From: Taxillus chinensis
Taxonomy: Eukaryota > Streptophyta > Magnoliopsida > Santalales > Loranthaceae
Assembly: GCA_023512835.1 (NCBI GenBank)
Contig: CM042090.1
Location: 11,067,343-11,131,342 of the forward strand
Direction of reading: 5' to 3'
DNA: 64,000 bases
A program made the position numbers and the translations under genes. How positions within the stretch are numbered: position 1 is the first letter of the stretch; each line of letters begins with the position of its first letter. This document shows, one piece after another, positions 12,438 to 23,619 of this stretch. The notes beneath the pieces are model-generated. The model made no database searches. It saw only the letters and a program-made list of their open reading frames with translations, and was not told the origin of the DNA.

Positions 12438-14776
12438 TTATCTCCGGAACAATTTGACAGCAAAAGACATCTAACGTACGTGAGTTTTCTTTTCCTCGAC
12501 TTTTCAACACTTCAAAATTAGTCCAAACATTTTTAAAATATGATAAATCAGTAAATAATTAAAAATATGATCCTAATCAGTAAAATAATGATAACAACGT
12601 GACAGAATATTAGAACGTCGGCAAAAAAATTACAGATTAAATAAATTATAACCGTCCACGTCAATACAATTTCATAATTAATTATGAAATTAGCAATATT
12701 AATTACAGAAGTAATGGGATGTCTTTGTTTAGAAGAGAGATGTTCAGAGAAAAACCGAGCCTGAGAGCGTGGTGAACTAAGACTTAAACAGGGGCTCGAT
12801 ATATAGTAGAGGAGAGCTTGATGGTTGTTCTTCAATGCCATATCCTAATTCCTAAGCTGCCACTAACGGAGAAGGAGCAAGTTGGATCAAGCCATGGGAC
12901 ACTACAATTTGACAATTAAGTTTGACGTACACTCAAAGTTAACATAAACTGAATTATTTTTGTTAACATAATTAAACTGAATTATTCCGGGGATTCTTAT
13001 AATTTAATTCGGATCCTATTTTACTTTAATTGATTGAATTGATCTTTCATGTGTTTTGGACCTTTGGTGGATGAATATCTGCAAACACACGAGCAACTAG
13101 CAATATGGGGATTTAATTAACATTGACCAAGTGTAATTAAAGCATATACATTAGATTGGCCCGGCTCAAAGGCAATCGAATAAAGTCATTTGGTTTATTT
13201 AATTAATTATAAAAAGTGAATCAAAGAAATGAATTAGATGAAAGCAAACTTAAGTTTAAACGAAAATTTAACAAACCACCGAACGAAATTAATTTGCTTT
13301 GGTTTAAAATCAATTATTATTTTGATTTGATTTGGTGATTTGTAAATTGTCAAACTGTTCAAGCCTAAAAGTCAGTTTGAATCCAATCGAAATAAATATT
13401 AAGAGATCATATTTAGTACCTATTTTGAAAACATAATTCTTTGTTTTTAAATTCTAAAAATGCAAGTCATATAATATTATAATATCATTAAATTTTGAAT
13501 TTTGTTTTCAAAATACATAAATCCTTCTAGAAGGCTTAAATAAATTTTTTATTTTTTATTTTTTATTTCCTCTACTTTATTACCTAGACCCACCTTTTTT
13601 TTTCCTTTAAACTCAATTTAATGAAAACATGATCTTTTTAAAACATATTATCTTTCTTATTAAACAAAAATTATTTTCAAAACTAAAAAAATCAAAACAA
13701 ACTCCTAAATATTAAAAAACATAATATAAAAATCACGTCCCTAAGGTTTCTGTTATAAGAGACTAAATGTGTTATGCTTGCTAACTATATTATTCACTTT
13801 GAAATTTTTATAAATATATTTAATATATATATTAAAATTGATGCGCATACACACATTGTTTATTTTAAAGAATTTTAAGAATTCAAAAATTATTGAAATA
13901 AATCATAAATCATCAGTTTAATTTTTTCTAAACATTTGATTTGGTTTAATTTTATCCAAAACAAAAAATATTAATTTGATTTGAAAATTTCATCCCTATG
14001 TTACTCATCTCCAAATGGGCCACTGAGTTTTAAAATGCTTTAGTTTATGCAGGCTCTTGGAGTTGAATTTTATGATGCTTTTTTATAAGCCGAACACAGC
14101 GGCTTGTCGGGCTTGACTTATATTTAATTTGCAGCCCTACTTATATATATGTGAGTGCTGATCGCGATCTTATGGGTATTGTTAATTATCAGCTATTATC
14201 TATTGATCATATCGGCCAATTTTAGCTAATGTTGTAGTATTTTAAATATATATTTTATATTTTTTACAATAAGACAAATTGTGAAGATATATATTAGAAA
14301 TTTATTGAAAAACTATTTTCTTTCTCGGTTTCTCCTGTGCATTTATTTGAATACCGAATATAATTTTTGTACCAAAAAATTTTACTCTCCCAACAATACA
14401 AATATAATTCTCATGATAATTTGCATTTCGACAAGTTGACTAATTATTAATTATATAACTACTAAACAAACACTTTGATTCATGTTTTGTTGAGGATTGA
14501 GCCGAGTGGGAAAAACCTCATCATAGCTAAAATTTGTATCCTTCACTATATGATTTATCTTCTTTCAAAAAGAAAAACAGAACTAATTAAAGAGCTGAAA
14601 TGGAGTTGATCGGTGAATGATGGTCGGTAGGTGATGGTCGAATTAATGGCGAGGCCTGCGGTGTCGGGTCCTCTGTGCCCTATCAGTACCCCTCACTCTC
14701 CACAGACAATTTGATTCTCTCTCTTTACTGCCCATGCCTTACCGTGGTTCAATTTCAAAAGAAGGAGAGAAATTAA
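10715..14776. other. AT-rich intergenic region
   Basis: Includes the presumed 3' UTR of the ankyrin gene at its left end. A run of 25 C lies at 12406-12430, and a short repeated sequence CAACCGCACCTGCATG occurs twice near 12300 and 12360. Open frames here are short and match nothing I know. No gene seen. Confidence 0.55.
12406..12430. repeat. Poly(C) tract
   Basis: 25 consecutive C bases. The complementary strand could form a G-quadruplex, and the length is likely variable. Confidence 0.95.
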
Positions 14777-14860
14777 TTGCGTGAGTGTGGGCTGTTTTTT
14801 CCTGTCTTTGGCAGTTGCGCCTTTAAATGCTCCTACAGTAGCTGCTGCCCTCTTCCCTCT

Positions 14861-15400
14861 TTATATTCATTCTCACTCGAGACATTCTTACCGCTCCAGC
14901 CACACCAACAACTCCTCACAATATCAATCGCCTCTCTTTTTCCTCCTCTAGTCTTCTCAGTATATATATATATATATGTTACCTTTTTTGGCATTTTGGG
15001 TGTTCCTTGTTCCAGCTTCTGCTTTGAAAAAACAAGGCATGCATTGCAGGTGGTACACGTACGTACATATATATGTGATGTGTACTGTGATATTGGCCCG
15101 GTTCACTCAGACAAACTTAGCCCCCAGTGTGCGCTACTGTAGCTAGTCCGATTGAGCCGTGCCAATATCTCAGTGCTCTTTCACTTTATTCTGCTTTATT
15201 TCCTTCCACTATGGGCTCTCTTAACACAGATCTCAGGGAGGTGTGTTCTAGCTAGGTACGAGGTGACGCGCTTTTGGGTTTCCTTTCTTTCTCTCTTTTT
15301 TTTTTTCCTTGCAGTTAATGGATCGATTAGTGCAACTGGGTTGCTTTCACCTTTATGCTTTGTAATATAAAAATGATGCTGGTTTTGTTTTATATATTTT
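14861..15400 (+). ncRNA. Probable pri-miR171 transcript region
   Basis: A TTATAT motif at 14861-14866 and a longer TATATATA run near 14961-14976 lie 100-220 bp upstream of the MIR171 hairpin and could set its promoter. Open frames across this stretch are short and unlike known proteins. The transcript ends are guesses. Confidence 0.4.
15081..15180 (+). ncRNA. MIR171: MIR171 precursor hairpin
   Basis: The 3' arm at 15149-15169 is a miR171 sequence containing GAGCCGTGCCAATATC. The 5' arm at 15091-15111 (TATTGGCCCGGTTCACTCAG and the next base) is the usual miR171* and differs from the common star form at one base. The arms pair almost fully, with G-U pairs and a few mismatches, around a loop at about 15120-15140. 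The alternative register 15152-15172 would give the TTGAGCC-starting isoform. miR171 directs cleavage of HAM/SCL6-type GRAS transcription factor mRNAs, controlling shoot meristems and branching. The first base of the 15149 register is C instead of the more common T. Confidence 0.93.
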
Positions 15401-15452
15401 TCTAGGGTTATTATTATGATTATCATTCCGATGGTGATATGCCTAATATAGT

Positions 15453-15801
15453 ATACCCCACCACTTAAGTAGTGGATTTGCGTAGGGATGGTATACGTGG
15501 AGGTATACGTTATATATATTTCGAGTAAAAAAGAAATAGAGTAATGCTATGTACACGTAAATTGTGCAGGTAATTCGCGCAGGAACATCTTCATTATCGT
15601 TGGACTGATATTATTATTTTTTAAAATTTTTTATTCATACTAATCCAACGACAAAGAGAGTATTCCTACGAATTATCTACACAACCTACATGCACATAAA
15701 TTTTTCCAAATAATTATTATACAAACCTACCCCACCACTTAAGTAGTGGATTTGCGTAGGGATGGTATATGTGGTGTACGTTATATATATTTCGAGTAAA
15801 A
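15453..15801. repeat. 75-bp direct repeats flanking a foldback element
   Basis: Near-identical copies at 15453-15531 and 15728-15801 start TACCCCACCACTTAAGTAGT and end TTCGAGTAAAA. Each contains the small palindrome CCACTTAAGTAGTGG. Between them, about 15540-15717 folds on itself (GTAATTCGCGCAGGAA pairs with TTCCTACGAATTAT, and GTTGGACT with the opposite-strand GTTGGATT). The second copy is itself bracketed by AATAATTATTATACAAAC. The centre looks like a MITE. Confidence 0.7.
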
Positions 15802-17124
15802 AATAATTATTATACAAACTATCATTTATGCCAAAGGTGAAGTAGTTGTAAATCTCTGTAACTTAATTGATCTATATTATAAATATGGAAATTCGATGCC
15901 AGTATTATTAGGGCAGAAGTCTTAATCACACTCAGCCCATCTCTTGGTCTCTTAAAACATATGCATTTGCGGTGGTGGGGAAGATTGGTATAATGTTCCC
16001 ACGTGTGTATATTTAGTTATGCGATGAGATTATATGCAGATTCATAAATAAAAAGATGCCTTATGATCTCACGTACCCTTTAGGTCCATATAAACTATTA
16101 ATATCTTCAATTTTTCTTCCAAAAAAAAAAAACAAACACAAAAACAAAAACACACGCACACGGACACAACCCAGCTGTGATTGTGAGACCTCTTTAAAAA
16201 AAACCGTTTGGCCGGCCCAACTCTCAATTTTCCTCTCATTTGTGCATATATAATTTCAAGCATGTGGGAGAGATAAAAGAAAACCAATAAAACCGAGATT
16301 TGGGCCTGTTGCCAGTGGTTTTTTAGTGAGTTTCTTTTAAAAGATCTATGGAGATAGTGCTGACTGTGTTGTTAATGATAGATAACTAATTAATTGTATG
16401 AGAATGAATAGTGATGGGATTTGCGCAGTGGGGTTGTCGGTTGCGTGTAGTTTGGTAAGAGCATTTTATATATATATTTTTAGAAAGTTTTTCACGTGAA
16501 AATTTATTTTACAATTTAAATTTTAATATTATTTTTAAAAATTTTAAATTATTTTTTCTCTTTTATCAAATGAGGACAAAATAAATTTACAGAAAAAATA
16601 ATATTATATAATAAGAGTGAATAATTACTTTTTATAAATAAATATTAACTATAATATTCTTTAAATATAAAAAAGAGATGAAAAATGCTAGAGCACGTAG
16701 AGCATTTCTAGCAAGTTAAATTGACTAGTTAAATTAATATTTAGCTTCTTACAAAGAGGCTTTAATTAATGATACTCCAATGATTTATTTATTTTTTTGC
16801 GAGGCACAGGGAGGAGGGGAGATCTATGGTGGAGGGACAATATAAAGTGGACGGTGGCTGAGGAGGTGGGATGATGCACGGTGGGGCACGATGGGGTTGT
16901 GGAGGAAGGAAGGAAGAGAGATAAGGAGAGGGGGGGTTGGAGGTGGGTGATGGGGAGAGGAAGAGCAATGGGGGAGGGAGTTGTGTGATAGATGTGAGAA
17001 TTATGTGTTTTTTAGTTATCTAAAGTTAAAATTTGACTAAAAAATAACTAAAACTCTAAAAATAGCTTTTAGAATGGGCTAAATAATTGTATAGTAAATC
17101 TAGCAAAAGTATAATTGATTGGTC
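15802..17124. other. Intergenic DNA left of the nested retroelements
   Basis: AT-rich, with a purine-rich block at about 16800-16990 (GGAGG/GGTGG repeats). A comparable purine-rich block lies at 38170-38470 on the other side of the copia insertion, so both may belong to one older element split by it. No gene seen. Confidence 0.45.
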
Positions 17125-17129
17125 ATATT

Positions 17130-17351
17130 TGAAGAATAATAGAATACAGAGAAATAGATTTTCTTATTCTTTAACTCAATGAAATACATAGTATAAATAG
17201 AGATGAACATCTACTCAAATCTCTTACAATCTTCTATATAAAGAAATAATATTAATTGATATCTTTATCAATTAATAAGATATGATCCTATCAATTAATG
17301 AAATATATCAATTAATAGAATATCTTTTCTAAATGGGCAATAATCTCAACA
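17130..17351 (-). repeat. 3' LTR of the outer copia element
   Basis: 222 bp, TGAAGAATAATAG to AATCTCAACA, matching 37934-38155 at all but three positions. Lies beside the polypurine tract. Confidence 0.95.
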
Positions 17352-17365
17352 CTTCCCCTCAAGTT
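17352..17365 (-). other. Polypurine tract of the outer copia element
   Basis: On the minus strand this reads AACTTGAGGGGAAG, directly abutting the LTR. It would prime plus-strand DNA synthesis. The pol stop codon TGA lies inside it. Confidence 0.85.
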
Positions 17366-20300
17366 GGTGCATAAATGTCACACATGCCCAACTTGTCGAA
17401 GAATTTTGAAAGTACTCGATTGGATACTCCTTTGGTAAGGAAATCAGCTAATTGATCTTCTGATCGAATCTTTGGTAATTCCACAACTTTTCCATCCAAT
17501 TTCTCTTTAATGAAGAATCTATCTATTTCAACATGTTTTGTACGGTCGTGTTGAACTGGATTATGGGCTATATCACATGCTGCTTTGTTGTCACAATATA
17601 GCTGAATTGGTTGCTTTTGAGAATAGCCTAGGTCTTGTAAGAGACATTTTAACCATAATGCTTTAGAAATTCCTAGGGCCATTCCTCTATACTCAGCTTC
17701 TGCACTAGATCTTGCAACCACATTTTGTTTCTTGCTCCTCCATGTGACTAGGTTTCCACCAACAAAAGTAAAGTATCCAGAAGTTAATCGCCTATCATCA
17801 ACTGATCCAGCCCAGTCAGAATTCGTATATACCTCAATATTTGATTTGCTTGTGTTTTTAGAGAATAAAATTCCCTTTCCTGGAGCAGACTTTAGGTACC
17901 TTAAAATTCGCATGACTGCATTCATATGTTGCTCACAAGGACTATGCATGAACTGACTAACGACACTCAGAGCGTAGGCAAGATCTGGTCTTGTGTGAGC
18001 TAAGTACATTAATCTCCCAACTAGTCTCTGGTATCTTTCCCTGTCCACTGGTACCTGGGTTATGTCAATGCTTAATTTCAGACCCTCTTCCATTGGAGTG
18101 TTAGTTGGTTGACATGCCGACATACCAATTTCATGGAGTAGATCTAAGGCATACTTCCTTTGAGATAGAAAGATTCCTTTACTCGATCGGGATACTTCAA
18201 TTCCCAAAAAATATTTTAAGGTGCCTAAGTCTTTCATTTCAAATTCCCTAGACAAGTACTCCTTCAAAGCTTTCATCTCTTCTAAGTCATTGCCTGTGAC
18301 GATCATGTCATCGACATATACAATGAGTGCAGTAATATTTCCATGCCGTTTCTTTAAAAACAATGTGTGATCTGAATTGCTTTGCTTGTAACCAAAGGTG
18401 GTCATAGATTTTGTGAATCGTCCAAACCATGCTCTAGGGGACTGTTTTAATCCATATAATGATTTCCTCAACTTGCACACCTTTTGCTTTTGCCTTTCGG
18501 TTACCATGCACCCTGGTGGAAGATCCATGTAAACTTCTTCAGAAAGGTCACCATGTAAGAATGCGTTCTTCACATCAAACTGTTGTAATGGCCAGTCAAA
18601 ATTTGCAGCTAAAGATAACAAGACTCGGACTGTATTGATCTTGGCTACAGGTGCAAACATCTCTATGTAGTCAAGTCCATAAGTTTGAGTGTAGCCCTTC
18701 GCCACTAATCTTGCTTTATAACGTTCAATTGTACCATCAGCTTTGTATTTCACAGTAAAGATCCACCGGCACCCAACTGGTTTTTTGTCAATGGGACGAT
18801 CAATAAGCTCCCAAGTTTGATTCTTCTGTAAAGAGGCCATCTCTTCATTCATTGCAGCTTTCCATCTCGAATCAGTTAAGGCTTCCTGCATACTGTTAGG
18901 TATAGATATAGTAGCTAATTGATTGACAAATGACTGATTTGTTTGTGACAAGCGATGTGTCGACATATAATGGTTCATGGGATATCTTACTTTACTTGAC
19001 AATTGAGGTTCATATGTAGATTTTGGAATACCTCTAGTAAGATGTTGTGGTAATTGTCTCTTAGATGACTCTGGTACTGTGTAAGGATTTTCCTCAGACA
19101 ACGATTGGTTTGGTGTATCAATTGGGAGAGACTCAGTTTCAGATGTCATTTGGTCTTGGTTTTCTCGGTGCTTATTCTCATTCTGATCAACGGTTTGTCC
19201 ACTATGCTCCAACTCATCCACTTCTACATTTGCTGTGTCATTATGTAACTCCAAGTTATGACCACTAGGATTCTTATTACCTATACCGTGATCAGATATT
19301 TCCACAATAGCTTCCTCTTGGGTATATATAAGAGTCTGAATTTCCTCAAGAGACTCCCCCTGAAAGTCAGACTCAGAGAAATACATAGTGTCTTCATGGA
19401 AGACAACATCCATAGTGATAAACATGCGTGTAGTAGGAGGATGATAACATCTATATCCTTTTTTATGCATAGCATAACCAACAAAGACACATTTTAAGGC
19501 TCGAGGCATTAACTTACTACGTTGGTTTGGAGGAAGATGAACATAAGCAACACACCCAAAGACATGAGGGGGAAGGTTTGGGACTGTAGGAGCAACAACA
19601 GCGGCTTCGAGTGTCTGAAAGGGTGTACGGAAGTGGAGAGAACGGGATGGAACACGATTAATAAGATATGTTGCAGAGAGAAGTGCTTCACCCCAATAAC
19701 ACAATGGCATGTGAGCCTCAATGAGAGAAGCACGAACAACCTCCAACAAGTGTCTATTTTTCCGCTCGGCCACGCCATTTTGTTGAGGGGTATCTGGACA
19801 ACTGGTTTGATAGATAGAACCATGTGAGGCCAAAAAATATTGAAGGTCTGAACTATGGTATTCCCCGCCATTAGCACTGCGTAACACTTGGATTCGGGCA
19901 TTATATTGTGCACAAATAGTATTATAAAATTTCTGAAACAAGTTAACTTCTGATTTGGATTTCATCAAACACAACCATGTCATCCGAGTACAATCATCAA
20001 TGAAGGTAACAAACCAACGTGACCCACCCAAGGTTGGGACTTTGGATGGTCCCCAAACATCAGAGTGAATTACCATAAAGGGAACAGGACTTTTATGTAA
20101 GGTTAAAGGAAAAGAGGTACGATGGCTTTTAGCAAGTTCACACACATCACACTTGAACATAGAAAGATCCACATTCATAAATAAACTAGGAAATAACCTT
20201 TTGAGATAACCAAATGAGGCATGTCCTAAACGCCGATGCCAGAGTAAGATATCAGCAACCTTCTTGGGGAAATCAGGGCTCTTCGCTAATAAAGCCTGTT

Positions 20301-20652
20301 GTAATTTGTTAAAAGTTTCTGATGCCAAGTCCAAGTAATATAGCTTCCCTCTCTTAATACCATAACCAATCGTTTGTCGAGTCTGGATGTCCTTAAACAC
20401 ACAATAATTTGGCCAAAAAATAACAACACAAGATAATGTGGTAGTGATTTGGGAGACCGATAAGAGGTTATAATCTAAGGAAGGAACAACTAACACAGAA
20501 TCAAGATGTAAAGTATTAATAAGATGTGATGACCCTTCTCCAATTACTGGGGTGGTATTACCGTTAGCCGTGGAGACACAATTTTGGGAGGATGAGCGAA
20601 GATTGGTGACTTGTCGAACATCAAATGTCATATGATCAGTGTGGGACCCCAT
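17359..20652 (-). pseudogene. Copia pol: integrase, reverse transcriptase and RNase H
   Basis: One open frame of 1097 codons. In order: a pre-integrase zinc-binding region (WHRRLGHASF, CDVCELAKSH), integrase core (HSDVWG, then NGVAERKNRH), RT (KARLVAKGYTQ, NAFLHGD, active site YVDDM) and RNase H (SSAEAEYR, HVEIDRFF). The second integrase aspartate, normally in LRSDNGGEY, is Ala here (LRSANGGEY, codon at 19873-19875). The RNase H motif reads YTNSDWAG where the family usually has YTD. Both losses should disable the enzymes. The first five codons come from the end of the inner element's LTR, so the ATG is accidental, and the frame lacks gag and the protease active site. Confidence 0.92.
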
Positions 20653-20836
20653 TTTGTCCGGGTTGGACTTACATATTCATTTCATTTTAGCTTTATATTA
20701 TTTCATATTTATCATTCACTTTGTATAGATAAATAAAAAGGTGTGACTGTTAATTTAAAGGGTGTGATGTTAATTATATATATAAAGCACAAAAACAAAA
20801 ACAAAAAACAAAAACAAAATAAAAAATTTCAAAAAA

Positions 20837-20867
<31 letters not shown>

Positions 20868-21048
20868 CAAAACAAAACAAAATCCTTAGAGCCTGTTGAA
20901 TGTCTACATTTTTATTTTTCAAACAACATTTTCTGCAAATAAAAAAAAAAACGGTCAAGGCACTGTTCCAACGGTCATGGCACTGTTCCAACGGTCACGG
21001 CACTATTTCCAACGGCTATATTCTCCACCAACGGCCACTTTTCCACCC

Positions 21049-21056
21049 TATAAATA
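21049..21056 (+). promoter_or_regulatory. First TATA box in the left LTR
   Basis: TATAAATA followed by CT-rich leader sequence. The first ATG downstream (21155) opens the small hydrophobic ORF. The same motif is at 34914-34921 in the right LTR. Likely the main Pol II promoter of the LTR. Confidence 0.6.
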
Positions 21057-21611
21057 CACCCTCATTCCTCTCCTTCACTCACACAATTTCCACTCTACCA
21101 CTCTTCAAACTCTCTTCTTCAATTCTCCACGTTTTTTGCCTCCTCTTCGCGAAAATGGCCGATTGGGCAAAGTGCGTGCTAACGGTGCTAGTCCTTGGCG
21201 TGTACTATTGTGTATCCTATCCTGGGCGGCGCTTTCATACCCCTCCTTGCTTTCATCATCCTCTTGTATGTAATGGCAATGGCCACGAGAATATATTTTA
21301 GGTTGAACCATGTAATATCTCCACTACGAGTCCTAAATAAATTCGGTTGCATGTTTGTGTTATCTGTGGGTATATATATATACATATATAAGTTAAATAA
21401 ATAAATAAATAAAACCATCCCAATGACCGGTCGCGACCGACATAGGTTAAAAAAAAAAAAAAAAAAACTATACGTGAACGATTGCCCAGGACTATTCGCA
21501 TCACTATTCATGAACGAGCACCGTAGTTCTGTTTCATAAACAAGATCTTGTAGTTCTTGTTTCATGAACAGTATCCGTTACTATTCATGTACGGTGTCGC
21601 TTGACTTTTAT

Positions 21612-21705
<94 letters not shown>

Positions 21706-21933
21706 GACTAAAAAAAAAATTTAAAAAAAAAAAAAAGACACAAAAAACAAAGTCATGGGGGCATCGCCCCCATGTTTGAAAACGGGGCAGGGGGGCCAAG
21801 TTTGGCCCCCCTTTTTTGACTTTTATTACAAAAAAACAAAAAAAAAAAAACAAAAAACAAAAAAACAGAAAAAACAAATCAAAACAAAAACAACAACAAC
21901 AACAAAACACACGCAAAGAAGGAAAAAACGGGA

Positions 21934-21984
21934 GTCCCACATCGAGGATGCTCCAAAAAATTTTCCCATACACTCCTATATAAA
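21934..21984 (+). promoter_or_regulatory. snRNA-type USE plus TATA box in the left LTR
   Basis: GTCCCACATCG (21934-21944) is an exact match to the plant snRNA upstream sequence element RTCCCACATCG. TATATAAA (21977-21984) follows after 32 bp, close to the four-helical-turn spacing of Pol II-type plant snRNA promoters. No snRNA sequence follows. Function is inferred from the motif only. Confidence 0.6.
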
Positions 21985-23052
21985 GGGGTCCTCTCCCCCT
22001 TCTACAAACACACCATCCATCAATTACACAAAACTCAAAAAAAAGGAGTAAAGTGTAAACTTAACTGCGGTTCTAAAAAAGAACTGTGGTTATAGTCAAA
22101 TTAATTTTCTTTTCCCTTCTTTTACAGAAAAAGGAGGCATTCGGGAGAAGGGCGCCCCTCGGTCTACGATATTCCAGGTTTTTATTCCTTTCCTCCTTTA
22201 ATTTTTTATTATTTTGTGTAGTAAATTAGTAGTTAGTTTATAATTAAATTAGCATAATTAGTTAGTTAGTTTTTTTAAATTTAGCGTAATTAGCATAATT
22301 TTAATTAGTTAATTTTAGCATATTTAGTTAATTAGTTAGTTAGTTTTTAATTAGTATAATTTAGTATAATTAAATTAGCATAATTAGTCAGTTAATTTTT
22401 AATAAGTTTGTAATTAACTTTTCAAATTTAGGCATGTCAATAGTAAGTAAGCCCGGTATTTAATTAATTAGCGCGTAATGAATTAAATAACATTAGTAAT
22501 TAGATAAATTAGTAATTAACTTTTGTAACTAATTTTCATATTCAAAATTTAGTAAATAATTAGACTAATAATTTGTACTTAGATTATGATAATTAAATTT
22601 AACCTTTAACTTTTAAATTTAATAATTAGCTCGTGAGTAGTAATTAAACCTATTAATTAATTAGCATATGACGGATTAAAATAAAATTTTGAGTATTAGA
22701 TTTAGATTAAATGTGATTTAAAAAATTAAAAAAATTTAAAAATTAAAAAAAAATTAAAATTTAAAAAAAAAAATAAAAAAATAAAAGCAAAAATAAAAGC
22801 AAAAAAACAAAAAAAACAAAAAAAAAAAAAAAATAGAAACCTCCTCCTCCTAAGACAGGTACCGAAAGGGCGTTGTAGGGGTGCTAAAACCTTCCCAACA
22901 CGTAACCAACTCCCGAACCCATCTCTGGTAACACAGACCACATCTTAACTACTCAAGGTAGAGGGTATCCAACTGTACCCCAAAAACAGTTGGTGGCGAC
23001 TTGTATATTTTATCATTTGGGTTCGGCCCGGACGAAAACGAGTGATAACAGC

Positions 23053-23070
23053 TGGCGACTCTGCTGGGGA
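23053..23070 (+). other. Primer-binding site of the inner element
   Basis: TGGCGACTCTGCTGGGGA starts two bases after the left LTR, where a tRNA-complementary primer-binding site is expected. The same core recurs in Tat/Ogre-type elements. I have not assigned the tRNA. Confidence 0.75.
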
Positions 23071-23619
23071 ATCTGTATAATTGTAGAGAGTTAGGCCTAG
23101 AATTAAGAGTAGGAGGTTGCTTTTGTTTTTACCTAATTGTATATACTTTGAAATGACATGATAGTTATGATTTACTGTTTTCCTTAACTGTTGCATCCAT
23201 GCATAACCCTATACCCGGGTTTATCTCACCATTTAGGTTAGCGAGGTTTAGTAAGGTCCCCTGCGCGTTGATCATTATCCGCAAAGGGGCCCCGAACTCC
23301 TCACTCAAGCTTGAGGTCCTTTTAAGGCTCGTCCTTTTAAGGCCCCCCTCCGGTAAATCCCATGGTGTACGGAGCCCTCTATAGAGGAAGCTTGGGGACC
23401 AATGAATAAGATAGGATTAGTAAGGCCCACCAGGGGCATTAAGCCCACATGTTGTTTGATCATTCAATACCACGCTAACCTCTGTTTTGCAGGGTAGTTG
23501 TTAAAAGCATCTCTTGTTCAATACCATCTCCTGTTTTTGTTTCTTGAACAAAGTACCTTGATATTTTAAACTGTTATCCTAACATGTCATTATGCATAAC
23601 ATAACATTCACATAGGCAC
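23071..23619 (+). other. Untranslated leader of the inner element
   Basis: No recognisable coding sequence between the primer-binding site and ORF1. Confidence 0.6.

Larger units (their letters stand above)
20640..23050 (+). repeat. 5' LTR of the inner Ogre-type element
   Basis: 2411 bp. Compared with the right LTR it is near-identical through AT-rich stretches but has scattered indels and local substitutions, a longer TAA microsatellite (about 21616-21701) and a frameshift in the small ORF. It contains A-rich CAAAA runs, two TATA boxes and one snRNA-type upstream element. Confidence 0.95.

Noticed and set aside
14777..15426. Open frames of 72-121 codons on both strands around the MIR171 hairpin
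   Set aside because: They end within or overlap the hairpin and encode no recognisable protein. The miRNA explains the conserved part.
21611..21973. Minus-strand frame ending in a poly-Tyr run
   Set aside because: Product of the TAA microsatellite and A-rich DNA of the LTR.
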